From Clostridium sp. AM30-24 (GTDB lineage: Bacteria > Bacillota > Clostridia > Lachnospirales > Lachnospiraceae), in assembly GCF_003480435.1 (NCBI RefSeq), contig NZ_QUJB01000003.1, forward strand, positions 62,001-126,000: 64,000 bases of DNA. The letters are read 5' to 3'. The position numbers and the translations under genes are program-made. The notes beneath the pieces were generated by a model, which worked only from the letters and a program-made list of their open reading frames with translations, was not told where the DNA came from and did no database searches. Positions 55,504 through 64,000 of this stretch are shown here, piece by piece. Each line of letters begins with the position of its first letter. The stretch's first letter is position 1.

Positions 55504-56085
55504 ATGAGCTTAGTACCTTACGTGCTTGAATCTACAAGCAGAGGAGAGCGTTCCTACGATATCTATTCCAGATTATTAAAAGACCGTATCATTTTCCTCG
55601 GGGAGGAAGTAAACGATGTGACAGCAAGCCTTGTTGTTGCACAGCTTCTTTTCCTGGAATCCGAGGATCCGAATAAGGATATCAACCTTTATATCAACAG
55701 CCCGGGCGGTTCCGTAACGGCCGGTATGGCGATCTATGATACGATGAACTATATTAAATGCGACGTATGCACGACCTGCATCGGTATGGCTGCAAGCATG
55801 GGAGCATTCCTTCTCTCCAGCGGTGCGAAGGGCAAACGTTTTGCGCTTCCGAACGCTGAGGTCATGATCCATCAGCCGTCCGGTGGAGCCCAGGGACAGG
55901 CGACCGAGATCAAGATCGTTGCAGAGCAGATCTTAAAGACAAAAGAGAAGCTCAACAAGATCCTGGCTGCAAACACTGGACAGCCGCTCGACGTGATTGC
56001 CCGCGACACAGAGAGAGATAACTATATGACAGCGGAAGAGGCTGCCGCATACGGTCTGATCGACCGCGTGATCTCCGGCCACTAA
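55504..56085 (+). CDS. clpP: ATP-dependent Clp protease proteolytic subunit ClpP
   Basis: 193 aa, the family size. The catalytic serine is Ser98 in GMAASMGAF and the histidine is His123 in MIHQPSGG, with an Asp in ARDTERDN completing the triad. It assembles into the 14-subunit chamber used with ClpX. The longer frame to 55384 is rejected since GATGGAGGAAA directly precedes ATG 55504 and the mature motif LVPYVLES starts there. Confidence 0.97.
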   Translation: MSLVPYVLESTSRGERSYDIYSRLLKDRIIFLGEEVNDVTASLVVAQLLFLESEDPNKDINLYINSPGGSVTAGMAIYDTMNYIKCDVCTTCIGMAASMGAFLLSSGAKGKRFALPNAEVMIHQPSGGAQGQATEIKIVAEQILKTKEKLNKILAANTGQPLDVIARDTERDNYMTAEEAAAYGLIDRVISGH

Positions 56086-56168
56086 GATTAAAGACCGGGA
56101 GGCGCGAAGGCAGAACCTGATGCCGGAGCGCTTTGAGACATAAAGAAAGAATGAATTGAGGTGCGAAC

Positions 56169-57470
56169 ATGCCAGTAAGACCTGAGGAAAAGATCAGATG
56201 TTCCTTCTGCGGAAAGAATCAGGATCAGGTAAGAAAAATGATAGCCGGCTCCAACGGCGTCTATATCTGTGATGAGTGTATCGAACTCTGCAGTGAGATC
56301 CTTGAGGAAGAACTCGGAAACGAGGAGGAGGAGAGACCGGATTTCTCCGGAATCAACCTCTTAAAACCGAAGGAGATCAAAGAATTTCTGGACGACTATG
56401 TGATCGGACAGGATGAGGCGAAGAAAGTTCTTTCCGTGGCTGTTTATAATCATTATAAGAGAATCACATCGAAGAAGGAAAGTGATGTTGATCTTCAGAA
56501 GAGCAACATCCTGATGCTCGGTCCGACCGGCTCCGGCAAGACTTATCTTGCGCAGACACTTGCGAAGCTTTTAGGTGTTCCGTTTGCAATCGCAGATGCA
56601 ACGACGCTGACTGAGGCCGGTTATGTCGGCGAGGACGTGGAGAACATCCTCTTAAAATTGATCCAGGCAGCAGATAATGATGTGAGCCGTGCGGAGTACG
56701 GTATTATTTACATCGATGAGATCGATAAGATCACAAAAAAATCCGAGAATGTGTCCATTACCCGTGATGTTTCCGGCGAGGGCGTCCAGCAGGCGCTGTT
56801 AAAGATCCTGGAAGGTACTGTTGCAAGCGTTCCGCCTCAGGGCGGCAGAAAGCATCCGCAGCAGGAGCTGATCCAGATCGATACGACGAACATCCTGTTC
56901 ATCTGCGGCGGTGCTTTCGATGGCCTTGAGAGAATTATCGAGTCCAGACTGGAGACAAGTTCCATCGGTTTCGGCGCGAAGATCGTGGATAAGAAAAATA
57001 CGGATATCAGCAAGCTGTTAAAGCAGGCGATGCCGCAGGATCTTACGAAATTCGGCCTGATCCCGGAGTTTGTGGGAAGAGTTCCGGTTATGGTATCCTT
57101 AGACCTTCTGGATGAGGATGCCCTTGTGCGGATCCTCACAGAGCCGAAGAATGCCCTCGTAAAGCAGTACCAGAAGTTATTCGAGCTGGATGATGTGAAG
57201 CTGGAGTTCACTCCGGATGCCGTCCATGAGATCGCCCATATGGCGGTTGAGAGAAAGACAGGCGCCAGAGGACTCCGCGCGATCATGGAATCCGTCATGA
57301 TGGATACGATGTACGAGGTTCCGTCTGATTCCAACGTGGGAATCTGCACCGTGACGAAGGACGCGGTGGACGGAAAGGAAAAGCCGGAAGTCGTTTACCG
57401 CGACGTGACGGTGCCGAAAAAAGCATTGGCCGGAAGATCCAGAAAAGAGAGTAACGGGGAGATCGCGTAA
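56169..57470 (+). CDS. clpX: ATP-dependent Clp protease ATPase subunit ClpX
   Basis: 433 aa. The N-terminal zinc-binding domain has [11 protein letters not shown] and CDECIELC (about 11-40). The AAA+ core has Walker A GPTGSGKT (about 119-126), Walker B YIDEIDK, the GYVGEDVE pore loop region and the RKTGARGLR sensor 2. It unfolds substrates into ClpP. It follows clpP by 83 bp and precedes lon. Confidence 0.97.
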   Translation: MPVRPEEKIRCSFCGKNQDQVRKMIAGSNGVYICDECIELCSEILEEELGNEEEERPDFSGINLLKPKEIKEFLDDYVIGQDEAKKVLSVAVYNHYKRITSKKESDVDLQKSNILMLGPTGSGKTYLAQTLAKLLGVPFAIADATTLTEAGYVGEDVENILLKLIQAADNDVSRAEYGIIYIDEIDKITKKSENVSITRDVSGEGVQQALLKILEGTVASVPPQGGRKHPQQELIQIDTTNILFICGGAFDGLERIIESRLETSSIGFGAKIVDKKNTDISKLLKQAMPQDLTKFGLIPEFVGRVPVMVSLDLLDEDALVRILTEPKNALVKQYQKLFELDDVKLEFTPDAVHEIAHMAVERKTGARGLRAIMESVMMDTMYEVPSDSNVGICTVTKDAVDGKEKPEVVYRDVTVPKKALAGRSRKESNGEIA

Positions 57471-57532
57471 CGGACGGCATTCCCGTATGAGAAAAATTGT
57501 ACCTGCAGGACCCGTATCCCGCAGATAAGAGG

Positions 57533-57568
57533 GGCTGCTGCGCACAGAAATGTCACGGCAGCCTTTTT
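57533..57568 (+). terminator. Terminator between clpX and lon
   Basis: GGCTGC and GCAGCC stem followed by TTTTT. A TTGACA at 57595-57600 could begin a lon promoter, but no -10 is visible at the correct distance. Confidence 0.75.
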
Positions 57569-57643
57569 ACACAACAGAAATTTGCCCGTAACTGTTGACA
57601 GGCATCGGAAAGAGGCCGGGCAGTTGCGTTCATAGGAGAAATA

Positions 57644-59956
57644 ATGGAAGATAAGAAAATTACGATGCCGGCGGTGGCACTCCGCGGACTCACGATCCTT
57701 CCGGGAATGGTACAGCATTTCGACATCAGCCGGGAAAAATCGATCCGCGCCATTGAGACAGCCATGATGGGAAACCAGAAGGTATATCTCGTGACCCAGC
57801 GTCATCCGGAGCAGGAAACACCTGCGGTCGCGGATCTGTACCAGATGGGAACGATCTCCCAGATCAAACAGCTCGTGAAAATGCCGGGCGGTGTCATCCG
57901 TGTGATGGTGGAAGGCGAAAAGAGAGCGGCGCTTCTCACTCTGTTTGAGGAGGGACCGTATCTGGAAGCTGAGGTCGAGGAAGCGCCGATGCAGGAAGAA
58001 CAGCTTACCGACACTGTGAAGGAAGCCATGAGCCGGATCGTTAAGGAAAAATTAGAGGAATTCGGAAACGCGAATCCGAAGGCTGTGAAAGATTTTATCG
58101 GAAGTCTTCTTGTGATCACGGATCTGGAGCAGCTTCTGACCCAGACAGCAAATGAATTTCCGTGGGATTTTGCTGTGAAGCAGGAGATGCTGGAGTGTGA
58201 TTACTGGAGCCATCTGTATGACCGGATCGTGTACTACCTGATGCGGGAACTCGAGATCCTTATGATTAAGCGGGATTATCAGGGAAAAGTGAAGGAGCAC
58301 ATCGATAAGAACCAGAGGGATTATATTTTAAGGGAAGAATTAAAAGTGATCCGTGAGGAACTGGGAGATGACAGCGGGACGGAAGATGCCGATGGATATA
58401 TGGAACAGCTGGAAAAGCTGAACGCGGACAAGGAAACGAAGGAAAAGATCAAAAAAGAAATTCAGCGTTTCAAGGGCATGCCGGGAGGAAGTCAGGAGGC
58501 GAATGTTCTCCGCACTTATATAGAAACGGTGCTGGAGATGCCGTGGAAGAAGGTCTCAAGGGATAATCAGGATATCATTCACGCGAAAGAGATCCTTGAG
58601 GAGGACCATTATGGTCTGGAGAAGGTTAAGGACCGTGTACTGGAATTCCTTGCGGTCCGTGCTCTCACAAAGAAAGGCACAAGCCCGATCCTCTGCCTTG
58701 TGGGACCGCCCGGAACAGGTAAGACCTCCATCGCGAGATCGGTTGCCCGCGCCCTCGGAAAGAAGTATGTCCGGATCAGCCTTGGCGGCATTCACGACGA
58801 GGCGGAGATCCGCGGACACAGAAAGACATACGTGGGAGCGATGCCGGGCCGTATCGCCGATGCAATGCGTCAGGCAGGCGTGGCAAACCCGTTAATGCTT
58901 TTAGATGAGATCGATAAGGTCTCTGCCGACTATCGGGGAGATGTCTCCTCAGCACTTTTGGAGGTCCTTGATGGGGAGCAGAACGTGAAGTTCCGCGACC
59001 ACTATCTGGAGATCCCGCTGGATCTCTCAGGCGTTCTCTTTATCGCGACAGCAAATGATGCGTCGACGATCCCGAGACCGCTCCTTGACCGTATGGAGGT
59101 TATCGAGGTATCCAGCTATACAGAGAACGAGAAGTTCCATATCGCAAAGAAGTATCTCATTCCGAAACAGTTAGAGAGAAACGGCCTTACGGAGGAGATG
59201 CTTTCCTTCAGCGATAAGGCATTGGAGAAGATCATCCACAACTATACGAGAGAGGCCGGTGTGAGAAATCTGGAGCGCCGGATCGGTGAGATCTGCAGAA
59301 AAGCAGCGAGGGAGTTTCTGGAAAAGAAGAAAAAAACTGTGCATATCACAGAGGGAAATCTTCAGAAGTATCTCGGAAAAGAGAAGATCACCTTCGAGAA
59401 TGCCAATGAGGAGGACGAGGTCGGAATCGTAAGAGGTCTTGCGTGGACAAGCGTCGGCGGCGACACACTTCAGATCGAAGTGAATGTGATGCCGGGTGAT
59501 GGAAAGCTTCAGATGACAGGACAGATGGGTGATGTCATGAAAGAATCCGCGCAGATCGCGCTGACTTACGTTCGTTCCGTGGCAGACCGGTACGGTGTGG
59601 AGAGCAGGTATTTTAAGGAACATGACCTGCATTTACATATCCCGGAGGGTGCCGTGCCGAAAGATGGTCCGTCTGCGGGCATTACGATGGCAACAGCCAT
59701 GCTCTCCGCGGTGACCGGAAAGAAGGTTTGCGCAAGCGTTGCCATGACCGGTGAGATCACATTGAGAGGCCGGGTACTGCCGATCGGCGGATTAAAGGAA
59801 AAGACATTGGCAGCAAGAATGGCACATATGAAGAAGGTTCTCGTGCCGGATAAAAACCGTCCGGATATGGCAGAGATCTCGAAGGAGATCACGAAAGGCA
59901 TGGAGATCGTGTTTGTGAAGACTATGGATGACGTAGTACGCGAAGCGTTCGTGTAA
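57644..59956 (+). CDS. lon: ATP-dependent protease Lon (LonA)
   Basis: 770 aa. The N-terminal LON substrate domain is at about 5-200. The AAA+ module has Walker A GPPGTGKTS (about 348-356) and Walker B LMLLDEIDK. The C-terminal protease has catalytic Ser in PKDGPSAGITMATAM (about 674) and Lys in PIGGLKEKTLAA. It degrades misfolded and regulatory proteins. It lies in the tig-clpP-clpX-lon-engB order common in Firmicutes. Confidence 0.97.
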   Translation: MEDKKITMPAVALRGLTILPGMVQHFDISREKSIRAIETAMMGNQKVYLVTQRHPEQETPAVADLYQMGTISQIKQLVKMPGGVIRVMVEGEKRAALLTLFEEGPYLEAEVEEAPMQEEQLTDTVKEAMSRIVKEKLEEFGNANPKAVKDFIGSLLVITDLEQLLTQTANEFPWDFAVKQEMLECDYWSHLYDRIVYYLMRELEILMIKRDYQGKVKEHIDKNQRDYILREELKVIREELGDDSGTEDADGYMEQLEKLNADKETKEKIKKEIQRFKGMPGGSQEANVLRTYIETVLEMPWKKVSRDNQDIIHAKEILEEDHYGLEKVKDRVLEFLAVRALTKKGTSPILCLVGPPGTGKTSIARSVARALGKKYVRISLGGIHDEAEIRGHRKTYVGAMPGRIADAMRQAGVANPLMLLDEIDKVSADYRGDVSSALLEVLDGEQNVKFRDHYLEIPLDLSGVLFIATANDASTIPRPLLDRMEVIEVSSYTENEKFHIAKKYLIPKQLERNGLTEEMLSFSDKALEKIIHNYTREAGVRNLERRIGEICRKAAREFLEKKKKTVHITEGNLQKYLGKEKITFENANEEDEVGIVRGLAWTSVGGDTLQIEVNVMPGDGKLQMTGQMGDVMKESAQIALTYVRSVADRYGVESRYFKEHDLHLHIPEGAVPKDGPSAGITMATAMLSAVTGKKVCASVAMTGEITLRGRVLPIGGLKEKTLAARMAHMKKVLVPDKNRPDMAEISKEITKGMEIVFVKTMDDVVREAFV

Positions 59957-60185
59957 TGCCAGGATACAAAGGTTGGCGGCTTTCTGACTGGCCTTGCCTG
60001 TTGGAGAGCTGTTGACTCTGGTATGTAAAAACAAGGGTAACGGTTCTGAGGGTCTGCGCATGTGCTGCGCCGACTGTAAGAAAGCATATTTTGGCAGGCA
60101 GAAATCCCAGCGACAAAGTCATTCTGAAATGGATTTTTGCGTGTGACAAGGAAAGTGCTGAAGTGTTACATACAAGGAGAAATAT

Positions 60186-60866
60186 ATGGTAATCAGAAAT
60201 GTGGAACTTGAGACCGTCTGCGGTGTGACGAGCACGCTGCCGGAGAACACGCTGCCGGAGTTCGCCTTCGCGGGAAAATCAAACGTGGGAAAATCTTCCC
60301 TGATCAACGCGCTCATGAACCGGAAAGCGTTGGCGAGAACGTCCTCCCAGCCGGGAAAGACCCAGACGATCAACTTTTATAATATCAACGGAGATCTCTA
60401 CTATGTGGATCTCCCCGGCTACGGTTACGCGAAGGTCCCGCAGTCTGAGAAGGTAAAATGGGGCAGGATGATCGAGAATTATCTCCACAAATCCCAGATG
60501 TTAAAGTGCGTTTTCCTTCTTGTGGACATCCGCCACGAGCCGTCCGCCAACGACAAGACCATGTACGACTGGGTCGTTTATAACGGATTCCGTCCAGTCA
60601 TCATTGCCACAAAGCTCGACAAGATCAAGCGCAGCCAGATCCAGAAGCAGGTAAAACTCATCCGCACCGGTCTCGGCATGGAAAAACAGGATATCCTGAT
60701 CCCGTTCTCCGCCGAGACAAAACAGGGCCGGGAGGACATCTGGAATCTTATTGACAAGATGGCAGCAGGAGAAGATCTTCTGACCGCCGAGGAGGAGATC
60801 CAGGCGGAGAAAGCTGCGGAGTGGGCGGCGAAGAAGGCGGCGAAAGAGGCGCAGCAGAACCTTTAA
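60186..60866 (+). CDS. engB: Ribosome-biogenesis GTPase EngB (YsxC/YihA)
   Basis: 226 aa with P-loop GKSNVGKSSL (about 32-41), DLPGYGYAKV (G3), ATKLDK (G4) and FSAETKQG (G5). It is needed for 50S subunit assembly. The C-terminal 30 residues are an Ala/Lys/Glu-rich extension beyond the core domain. The lon-ysxC adjacency is conserved. The upstream 229-bp gap (59957-60185) holds no other gene. Confidence 0.95.
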   Translation: MVIRNVELETVCGVTSTLPENTLPEFAFAGKSNVGKSSLINALMNRKALARTSSQPGKTQTINFYNINGDLYYVDLPGYGYAKVPQSEKVKWGRMIENYLHKSQMLKCVFLLVDIRHEPSANDKTMYDWVVYNGFRPVIIATKLDKIKRSQIQKQVKLIRTGLGMEKQDILIPFSAETKQGREDIWNLIDKMAAGEDLLTAEEEIQAEKAAEWAAKKAAKEAQQNL

Positions 60867-60882
60867 ATTTTAGAAGTACTGA

Positions 60883-60928
60883 AAAACGGCATCCGCCGCA
60901 GAAATTTCCCTGCGGCAGGTGCCGTTTT
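60883..60928. terminator. Bidirectional terminator between engB and the DUF4364 gene
   Basis: AAAACGGCA and TGCCGTTTT form the outer stem and CCGCAG/CTGCGG the inner stem, between convergent genes. Confidence 0.88.
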
Positions 60929-60977
60929 CGCGTACAATTCAGAAAATTTGCCGGAGGCAGACTTCAAAACGCATATC

Positions 60978-61499
60978 TTAACCTTTCATCAAGGTCTTCA
61001 TCACATAAGCGTAGATATCCTGACTCCGCTCCTTCCAGTGGCTGGCCATAGTCTCAGCCTGATCCTTGTCGGGGACGGAGAGGTCGAAGCCGATGAGGAC
61101 AGATTTGCCTTCCCGGACTTCACAGTGGACGATATAGTCCTGATTTGTGGATTTATAGAAATCGGAGATGACGCCGACCTCGTTTCTTAAGCGGAATTTG
61201 TTCTCCTTTAAGTAGCTGTCGATATCCTCGATGATTGCCGGGGAGATGTTGTTTCCGAAGAAGGAGAGAGTGTCATCGCCCTCTTTGGTGATCTCATAGC
61301 GGGAGGAGTTGTGGGTGGATTCCATCCGGATCAGCCCCGCTTCTTTCAGTTCGTTTAACGCCTGCTGGAGCGTAAAGTATGTCGTATATTCGTGATCCAG
61401 AAAGAAATCCGTGAGCTGGGAGTTTGTCAGTGGAAAATTGACGTGGTCCAGCATGTAGAGGATCATTAATTTGTAGAGCGTGATCGGATCAGATAACAT
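60978..61499 (-). CDS. DUF4364 family protein
   Basis: 173 aa, matching the DUF4364 family found in Clostridia. The N-terminal half (ITLYKLMILYMLDHVNFPLT to LTNSQLTDFFLDHEYT) resembles a winged-helix domain, followed by a beta-strand region. A DNA-binding or regulatory role is likely but untested. ATG at 61499 is preferred: AAAGGAG is spaced about 9 nt before it and falls inside the longer alternative. Confidence 0.85.
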   Translation of the reverse strand: MLSDPITLYKLMILYMLDHVNFPLTNSQLTDFFLDHEYTTYFTLQQALNELKEAGLIRMESTHNSSRYEITKEGDDTLSFFGNNISPAIIEDIDSYLKENKFRLRNEVGVISDFYKSTNQDYIVHCEVREGKSVLIGFDLSVPDKDQAETMASHWKERSQDIYAYVMKTLMKG

Positions 61500-61887
61500 A
61501 TGCAGGGGCTCCTTTGGCAAAAAATCGTTGGTAACGGTGAAAAATACAGTTACACGGAATCCAGTGATCAGGCGGAACCGGTCTTACAGGCAGAAGACGG
61601 GAAGCTCCTTTTAATCACTGCGAATACATCTATTTTACAGGTTTCCACAGCGGTATTCAAGCCTTTTTTCCTCTATCGTATGAAAAAGGTCGAAATTTGT
61701 AGTGAATTTGATCAGGAAATGTGCTATGATGATACCACGTAATAAATCAGCAGGTCTGAGCATATGCCTGCGATGACCATAAGAAAGTTCAGACCGGCAG
61801 CTGGTTCTGACGATGCGGAATCGGAAGCGTTGGCGGAACCTGCAGCCTTCGTACATAATCGGATTATAAATATAAGGTGAAAAATAT

Positions 61888-64000
61888 ATGAGAGAACGGA
61901 TCATGCGCCTTTCCAGAGGAATCGTGGACGCGGAGATGCCGAAGCTGTTTCTGGATCCTGTGAAGATTGAGGAAACTCTGGGGAGCGATACGGTTTATAA
62001 AAGAGAGCTATACTTAGCAAGTGAGAACAATTTATATATCAAAGGCCTTGCCTACTCAAGCCACAGCCGCGTGAAGATCTTAAAGAACGCATTCGGGGGC
62101 TTAAGAAACCATATTGTCTACGAAGTCGACACCTCCTGGTGCGAGAACGGAGACCTGATCAAGGGAAACTTCACGCTTGTAACAAACAGCGGAGAACTGG
62201 AGGTTCCTTTTCTTTTTCGTGTGGAAATGATCGAGTCTGTCCGTGTCCTGTCCACATTAAAGTCTATGGATGATTTTGTGGAGCTGGCGAAAAAGGATAT
62301 GGAACTGGCGCTGCGCCTCATGGAGTACCGGGATTTTACGGAAGCGCCGCTTTTTAAGGATCTGCGGATCCGCACGATCTATGAAGGATTAAGGGGACAC
62401 GGAAACCGCCAGAATGCCCTGGAGGAATTCTTTCTGGCGACGGGAGTGAAGGAACCCATCGAGCTGACCTTATCTACGGCAAAGAAGGTCTATGACAAGC
62501 CGAAGGATATCGTGAATGACAAGGTCGTCCTGCGGAAAAATACCTGGGGTTATCTCTATATGGAAGTCCGCGCTGACGGCGATTTCATCGAGATCCCGAA
62601 GAAGGTCATCACTCAGGCGGATTTCGAAGAGGACCGTCTGGATCTGCGATTCAGGATCCACCCGGAGAGGATGCACAAGGGAAAGAATCTCGGCGCGATC
62701 CGCCTTCTTACCGTCCACGGTGACACCGTGATCCGGATCGAGGCTATGGGAGAGGAGCCGGATAGAAAGCGCGCTGAGGGCGAGATCAGCAAAGCCGGTG
62801 TCTGCCGGTACATGAAACTCCGTGAGGCCTACGAGAGCGGTCTCTACGAGAAAAAAGCTGTCCTCGGAAAGATCCAGAACGAGCTGGATGCCATTCGCGG
62901 CGCAAACGGCGGTTCTGTGATCCTGTCCCTCCTGCAGGCGGAGACTTATCTGGACGCGGAGAGACCGGATCAGGCGGCTTTATGTCTGGACGATGCGTGG
63001 GAGACTGTTTCTGCCCTCAGAGACCGGATCGGAACACTCTACTGTTATTACCAGTACCTGCAGTACCGCCTGGAACCGGACGAGGAGAAGAAGGACGCTG
63101 TGGTCCGCCTGTTCAGGAAAAAACTGGAGGATGTCAATGGCCGGTTCTACCTGCAGCTTTTGCAGTTAAAGATGCTGCCGGAGATGTACGAGGAGGAGGA
63201 AGCCCTCGCAGAGAGCTTTAAGATGCAGTATAAGAATGGCTGCCGCAGCCCGTTCCTTTATATTGAGACGGTGCGTCTCTTCGGGAAGAATCCGGAACTC
63301 TTAAAGACGATGGATGCCTTTGAGATCCATGCCCTCTACTACGGAGTCATGAATGGCCTCGTGGGGCAGGAGCTGGCGGAGCGGATCTGCGCGCTGGCGC
63401 CGGGAGCGAAGTTCTTCCACCGCCTGTATTACCGCCTGCTTGCAAAGCTCTGCGAGAAATACCCGACGAAGGACATGTTGACGGCGGTGTGCTGTCTGTT
63501 AATTAAGGGAAATGTCCGCGGAAAAGAGAGCTTCTCCTGGTATGAGAAGGGAATCAATGAGGAGATCAGCCTCACGAGGATCTACGAATATTTCCTCTAC
63601 GCTCTGCCGGATGATTATGAGAAGATGATGCCGCGTCAGGTACTGCTGTACTTCTCCTATGAGTGCGCCCATCTGGACCAGAAGAGCCGTGCAGCCCTCT
63701 ATGCCAATGTGGCGGCCTATATTCCGCAGGACGATCCGCTCTATAAAAAGTACGAGCGGGAGATGGAAAAGTTTGCCATGGAGCAGCTGTTCGAGTCCCG
63801 GATCAACAGGAGACTTGCGGTGATCTACAAACATATCATCTACCGCGATATGATCGATAATCAGGTGGCCCGGGTGCTGCCCGGTATCTTAAAGGCAAAC
63901 CGGATCCAGGTGAAGGATGCGGCGATGAAGTATGTGATCGTTTCCAACGAGATCCTGACCGGTGAGGATGCCTACCCGCTGCAGAATCAGACCGCCTATG
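61888..64000 (+). CDS. DUF5717 family large protein (5' part, runs off the window)
   Basis: An open frame from ATG 61888 (AAGGTG upstream) to the window end gives at least 704 residues with no stop. It starts MRERIMRLSRGIVDAEMPKL and is followed by a beta-rich section (to about 240), then a helical, repeat-like region with many Tyr/Leu residues (DQAALCLDDAWETV, ALYANVAAYIPQDDPLYKKY), perhaps TPR-like. The opening resembles the DUF5717 family of Lachnospiraceae, whose role is unknown. The rest of the gene lies outside the window. The gap 61521-61887 shows no clear gene. Confidence 0.78.
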   Translation, partial: MRERIMRLSRGIVDAEMPKLFLDPVKIEETLGSDTVYKRELYLASENNLYIKGLAYSSHSRVKILKNAFGGLRNHIVYEVDTSWCENGDLIKGNFTLVTNSGELEVPFLFRVEMIESVRVLSTLKSMDDFVELAKKDMELALRLMEYRDFTEAPLFKDLRIRTIYEGLRGHGNRQNALEEFFLATGVKEPIELTLSTAKKVYDKPKDIVNDKVVLRKNTWGYLYMEVRADGDFIEIPKKVITQADFEEDRLDLRFRIHPERMHKGKNLGAIRLLTVHGDTVIRIEAMGEEPDRKRAEGEISKAGVCRYMKLREAYESGLYEKKAVLGKIQNELDAIRGANGGSVILSLLQAETYLDAERPDQAALCLDDAWETVSALRDRIGTLYCYYQYLQYRLEPDEEKKDAVVRLFRKKLEDVNGRFYLQLLQLKMLPEMYEEEEALAESFKMQYKNGCRSPFLYIETVRLFGKNPELLKTMDAFEIHALYYGVMNGLVGQELAERICALAPGAKFFHRLYYRLLAKLCEKYPTKDMLTAVCCLLIKGNVRGKESFSWYEKGINEEISLTRIYEYFLYALPDDYEKMMPRQVLLYFSYECAHLDQKSRAALYANVAAYIPQDDPLYKKYEREMEKFAMEQLFESRINRRLAVIYKHIIYRDMIDNQVARVLPGILKANRIQVKDAAMKYVIVSNEILTGEDAYPLQNQTAY

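Overview
This window looks like chromosomal DNA of an anaerobic Clostridia bacterium, most likely Lachnospiraceae. The evidence is a Rex redox repressor, Lachnospiraceae-type DUF4364 and DUF5717 proteins, a CIRCE-controlled groESL operon, the tig-clpP-clpX-lon-engB order, a sodium-pump biotin decarboxylase cluster, and many near-consensus sigma-A promoters with intrinsic terminators. No tRNA, rRNA, CRISPR array or intact transposase gene was seen. Family calls come from reading the translated sequence; no database search was run.

Layout. 1-7.8 kb: end of a MATE-like exporter, a DUF554 membrane protein, an ABC-F ATPase, then rex-acpS-nnr-alr-mazF, which resembles the Bacillus acpS-alr-ndoA neighbourhood but has no antitoxin gene. 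7.9-15 kb: CBS/CorC membrane protein, xpt, recQ, and a three-gene ABC importer. 15-28.7 kb: YbaK deacylase, SleB-like hydrolase, HAD phosphatase, a probable 6S RNA, AI-2E permease, SpoIID-like protein, phosphofructokinase with pyrophosphate-type residues, oleate hydratase, a DUF3298-type lipoprotein, and fructose-6-phosphate aldolase/transaldolase. 28.7-35.2 kb: YitT protein, then a five-gene cluster joining an MmdA-like and a 5S/OadA-like carboxyltransferase with one biotin carrier and OadB/OadG pump subunits. 35.4-39.6 kb: two secreted or surface proteins sharing a cadherin-like domain. 39.7-42.3 kb: an AT-richer restriction-modification island (MjaI-type endonuclease, N4-cytosine-type methylase, small HTH protein, decayed gene). 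42.4-53.6 kb: PfkB kinase, glnS, MocR regulator, IclR regulator, groESL, CYTH, DUF975 and DJ-1 proteins. 53.9-64 kb: tig, clpP, clpX, lon, engB, DUF4364, and the start of a large DUF5717 protein.

The most unusual feature is a structured intergenic repeat of about 75-145 bp. It occurs four times (near 15.06, 22.07, 23.67 and 50.64 kb), always in the same orientation and always starting at the 3' end of an intrinsic-terminator hairpin. It consists of stacked hairpins. The two longest copies differ by paired, compensating changes in their first stem, which points to selection on structure. I do not recognise it as a named element.

Functionally the window combines central carbon and redox metabolism (Rex, PFK, aldolase, decarboxylase pump), protein quality control (GroESL, trigger factor, ClpXP, Lon), envelope maintenance (alanine racemase, SleB, SpoIID-like, glucosaminidase) and a small defence island.
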